Shown piece by piece: positions 62,601 through 64,000 of a stretch of DNA of 64,000 bases. This DNA comes from Rhynchopus sp. YZ270_cl-10. Its lineage: Eukaryota; Euglenozoa; Diplonemea; Diplonemida; Diplonemidae. A program made the position numbers and the translations under genes. The stretch is from contig OZ037875.1 of the NCBI GenBank assembly GCA_964035575.1, positions 992,001 through 1,056,000 on the forward strand. Reading direction: 5' to 3'. The stretch's first letter is position 1. Each line of letters begins with the position of its first letter. Under the pieces are notes generated by a model. The model had not been told where the DNA came from, searched no databases, and saw only the letters and a list, made by a program, of their open reading frames with translations.

Positions 62601-64000
62601 ACTATGGTACGCGCGCAGGCCTCGCAATACGCACGGTACTGTTGAAGAGCCATCGCACTGACCCGGCCGCCATCGTATGCAACCGGTCCATGAACGTTGT
62701 GCTTGACCACATAGCATTTGATGCAACACTGAGAGAACGATGCCTGTCGATACACAAGAGGTACAACGCAGGAGGAGGTTGGGACTTCCGCCCCCACGGG
62801 CCGGTCGGCAACATGACCTCCACTAGCATACTGACAGGCGTGAGATGGTGTGACGACCTAACAACCGTCACGGAGCTGTCAAGCGCCCCCGTGGAAGAAG
62901 AGAAGACACACGCCCTAGGTCTTCTCGCGCCAGGTGAACGACACCACGCCATTCGCGAAATCGTCCGACGACAGAAGTTCACAGATCTTGCCTTGGACAG
63001 ACCGACTTACGACGGCGCTCAACACGGCGTCAACCTCGCCGACACCACGTACCTGCACGACCAATTGCAGTGGTCCCACCCCCTGCTAGCTTACCGCCTC
63101 CGCCGTATCATCTGCGATGGGATACTCTACGCGCATCCTACGGTGCTGTGCCTATACGAGTCAACAAAGAGAGGTGGCATACACCTCGAAGTGAATCAGT
63201 GCCCCTTATGCCTCACACCAACCTCCGGGCTGGCGAAGCACCTGCTGTGGACTTGCCCGCACACTGTATCTGCTAACGTGAAGGAAGCGCACCGCCCTCT
63301 CCTCGACAGGATCGGCCCGAACACCCCGAGTTGCCTGGCTATGCATGGCATAGCTCCCACGAACACGCCCAAGCAAGTCGTCGTTGACACGCAGAGATAC
63401 CTGCTGGACGTCACCACCGCAGTAGATGATCACCTGTCCTCGCGGACTACCACAGCGCCTGCACGCCACCCATGGCGTATGGACTTTGAAGTGTTCGATG
63501 CGCCCCCATACCAGGAGGCCATCTACCGGCAGCTCGCCCCTTTCTTTGGGAAGGACGATGATCCGAGATGCAAGCAGAAGCGCCACGAACTGAAGCGAAT
63601 GCTCCAATGGGCCTCCTCCCTGAAATGGAGCACCGCCAACCTGCCTGTGACATGCGTGGAACTTGCCATTGACTTGGAAATTTTCCACAGGATCTACGTT
63701 CTCCGGCCAACCTCTAACATTAGAGAACGGGCCTCTGCCTTGCGCACATTGCTCAACAAGCTTCACCGCCTGTGCAAAGCTCTTGGGATCCAAAACCCAT
63801 TTCCCGCATCTGCCATCTCCTCCTCACGGGGCCTCCGGTCCATTGGCGCACCCGGACTTATAGGCTACGACCGTCGCCCAGTTTTTACGTACCCGCGCTA
63901 CACTATGCACATGCTCGAACACGTCATCGTACGTGCCAAAATTACGAACTCCGGCTGGGGAAATGACATCATCCCTGACAACAAACTTGTAGAAGCCAGC
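59669..64000 (+). CDS. LINE ORF2: APE endonuclease, reverse transcriptase, CCHC; partial at 3' end
   Basis: It is open for 1444 codons to the window end. The start MQQCLLSDGDIHPHPGP contains a 2A-related GDxHPxPGP motif. The endonuclease motifs are in order: TTCNV, LCLQEVK (E92), NVYAHSG, VVCGDLNTS, RIDHV and QHSAV (the final catalytic His), ending near residue 300. The reverse transcriptase follows: GVDGWRMGELK, DHRPITV, HGFRPRHG, LALDFAKCFDRV (D741), GILQGCPIS and YADD (831-834). The C-terminal region has CPLCLTPTSGLAKHLLWTC (C1178, C1181, H1191, C1196), the LINE zinc knuckle. No RNase H signature was noticed between RT and knuckle. The protein nicks target DNA and copies element RNA there. 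It lies in the same frame as ORF1. Confidence 0.93.
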   Translation, partial: MQQCLLSDGDIHPHPGPKKASSKTSTQHNIRTAGPPAAKKQRTAAASTGPPVSAVPPTSEGCITVTTCNVTSYANHAACTLALNSTVLCLQEVKLTEEGARRMEADLPPVWKPLWGRPQPGYRLAGIRHPTIAERGGVATLVRRPTSAFHDNTLTDINLFQDRIQLTRLALGAGGVFLYIFNVYAHSGSEGGRKKDREKLLHCVLNTMPNALGKDVPVVVCGDLNTSASTSYILREAVKSGWTDAAVVQAQRLGCVPPPPTFMRRDSDGTRIDHVLLNEVAAAALSRCTTHHVGVPQHSAVTVELSLAAFAQLVYRFVVPKDLSMVKPDLSVQRSAQCAALLAAKGFHEAETRLDVHDMWNAVSQASEEYLLLCANDDGIPTNRGHRGRGEVRQPVQKSIAAPTTKYSTGAAPPRQVELARLANMSLELEIQLKRLVNGGFTVLEHKTRRLWESTLRKCKELRVRDLSVDDLPLGIAEQLTLAEDLHTTSASLASDLGRDTRTYREKQQKLKAVHNFDVDRKKLTAFCRGSLPDELLAVARRDGTLTANAQEMDAILQEEWKSVFQLYRECAEPEYADFDAVFGKHVTKHNMDLLPLTGEDLDRVLQSKKKSGACGVDGWRMGELKRLPMVLLNAFAKTFNEIEESGTWPEALLTALVTLTPKGEGKDPLDHRPITVTSSVYRLWASARVRNIQKWQETWIHKDQHGFRPRHGAHNVLFDICTQLEDALSGGEPLYGLALDFAKCFDRVPQKLTLELAARLGLHPRILQPLRTMYEQLQRRFQLPLGVGTSFRVTNGILQGCPISVVMINALVAVLLKDLDSCKNSCSRAYADDITLLSRKSMNSLEPCLRIVERFCAITGMKLNDTKTVAFGSRENFTSTLASNTGHRYKTLVKVKILGVYLYCSKHSRRSSPDRVRKAIAALQRLRCMPLAFYHKYRIVSECILPGALYEVPYALPSQSSLKELSTAVNTCLWGSDYGTRAGLAIRTVLLKSHRTDPAAIVCNRSMNVVLDHIAFDATLRERCLSIHKRYNAGGGWDFRPHGPVGNMTSTSILTGVRWCDDLTTVTELSSAPVEEEKTHALGLLAPGERHHAIREIVRRQKFTDLALDRPTYDGAQHGVNLADTTYLHDQLQWSHPLLAYRLRRIICDGILYAHPTVLCLYESTKRGGIHLEVNQCPLCLTPTSGLAKHLLWTCPHTVSANVKEAHRPLLDRIGPNTPSCLAMHGIAPTNTPKQVVVDTQRYLLDVTTAVDDHLSSRTTTAPARHPWRMDFEVFDAPPYQEAIYRQLAPFFGKDDDPRCKQKRHELKRMLQWASSLKWSTANLPVTCVELAIDLEIFHRIYVLRPTSNIRERASALRTLLNKLHRLCKALGIQNPFPASAISSSRGLRSIGAPGLIGYDRRPVFTYPRYTMHMLEHVIVRAKITNSGWGNDIIPDNKLVEAS

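Larger units (their letters stand above)
57541..64000 (+). mobile_element. non-LTR retrotransposon (LINE) with APE endonuclease, 3' end beyond window
   Basis: The GC-rich 5' leader (about 57541-57733) is followed by ORF1 (57734-59632) and ORF2 (59669 to past 64000). The leader and ORFs have far higher GC and fewer homopolymers than the surrounding DNA. Both ORFs are intact over the whole visible length, which suggests a recent, possibly active copy. The 5' edge is placed where composition changes and is approximate. The APE-type nuclease places it among L1/R1/Ingi-like groups rather than the CRE/SLACS group. The clade is not assigned. Confidence 0.9.

Noticed and set aside
58343-63793. Many antisense frames of 100-330 codons
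   Set aside because: Shadows of the GC-rich LINE ORFs; the + strand frame carries all endonuclease and reverse transcriptase motifs.

Overview
The window looks like nuclear DNA of a flagellated protist. The best guess is a euglenozoan, probably a diplonemid, but this is an inference. All twelve or so host genes lie on the + strand, as expected for one-way gene clusters. Genes carry short spliceosomal introns whose donors are mostly GTATG, whose acceptors are (C)ACAG or TTTCAG, and which almost always fall in phase 0. One gene is a clear LRRC56-type flagellar protein, and no bacterial operon signals are seen. Coding regions are GC-balanced, while the DNA between genes is full of A, T, C and G homopolymers and repeats.

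Layout: the 3' part of a WD40 gene (to 952); two foldback elements of about 1.19 kb (1557-3954); a glutamine-rich six-exon gene with a 1.2 kb DNA transposon in its first intron (4501-8035); about 16 kb of repeat-rich DNA (8036-24200) holding MITEs, a 260-bp tandem duplication, two more foldbacks, a 2.9 kb element with CACGG ends and the remains of a mobile element on the minus strand. Next come a four-exon gene ending in a CaaX box (24222-27144); 7.8 kb of repeats (27145-34979); two coiled-coil genes and an EST1/SMG7-like gene (34980-41399); a possible PH-like gene (43079-44050); more repeats, including an exact 80-copy 7-bp array (46461-47020); a small membrane-anchored protein (48823), a pseudokinase gene (49669-51485), a type II membrane SGNH/PC-esterase (53299-54570) and LRRC56 (55429-57258). 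The last 6.5 kb is a LINE with two ORFs (57734 to past the window end).

Most of the novelty is between the genes: (1) a set of very short dispersed repeats that fold as hairpins, share an ACGAGAG or TTCG/CTCG loop, and nearly all point the same way as the genes; (2) foldback elements of constant size with CTAG ends beside G/C homopolymers; (3) a group of DNA elements with CACGG...CCGTG ends and apparent 2-bp target duplications, carrying GTAC-rich arrays; and (4) a LINE whose two ORFs lie in one frame, split by a single TGA, with a 2A-related motif at the start of ORF2. All calls are by eye; no database search was possible.
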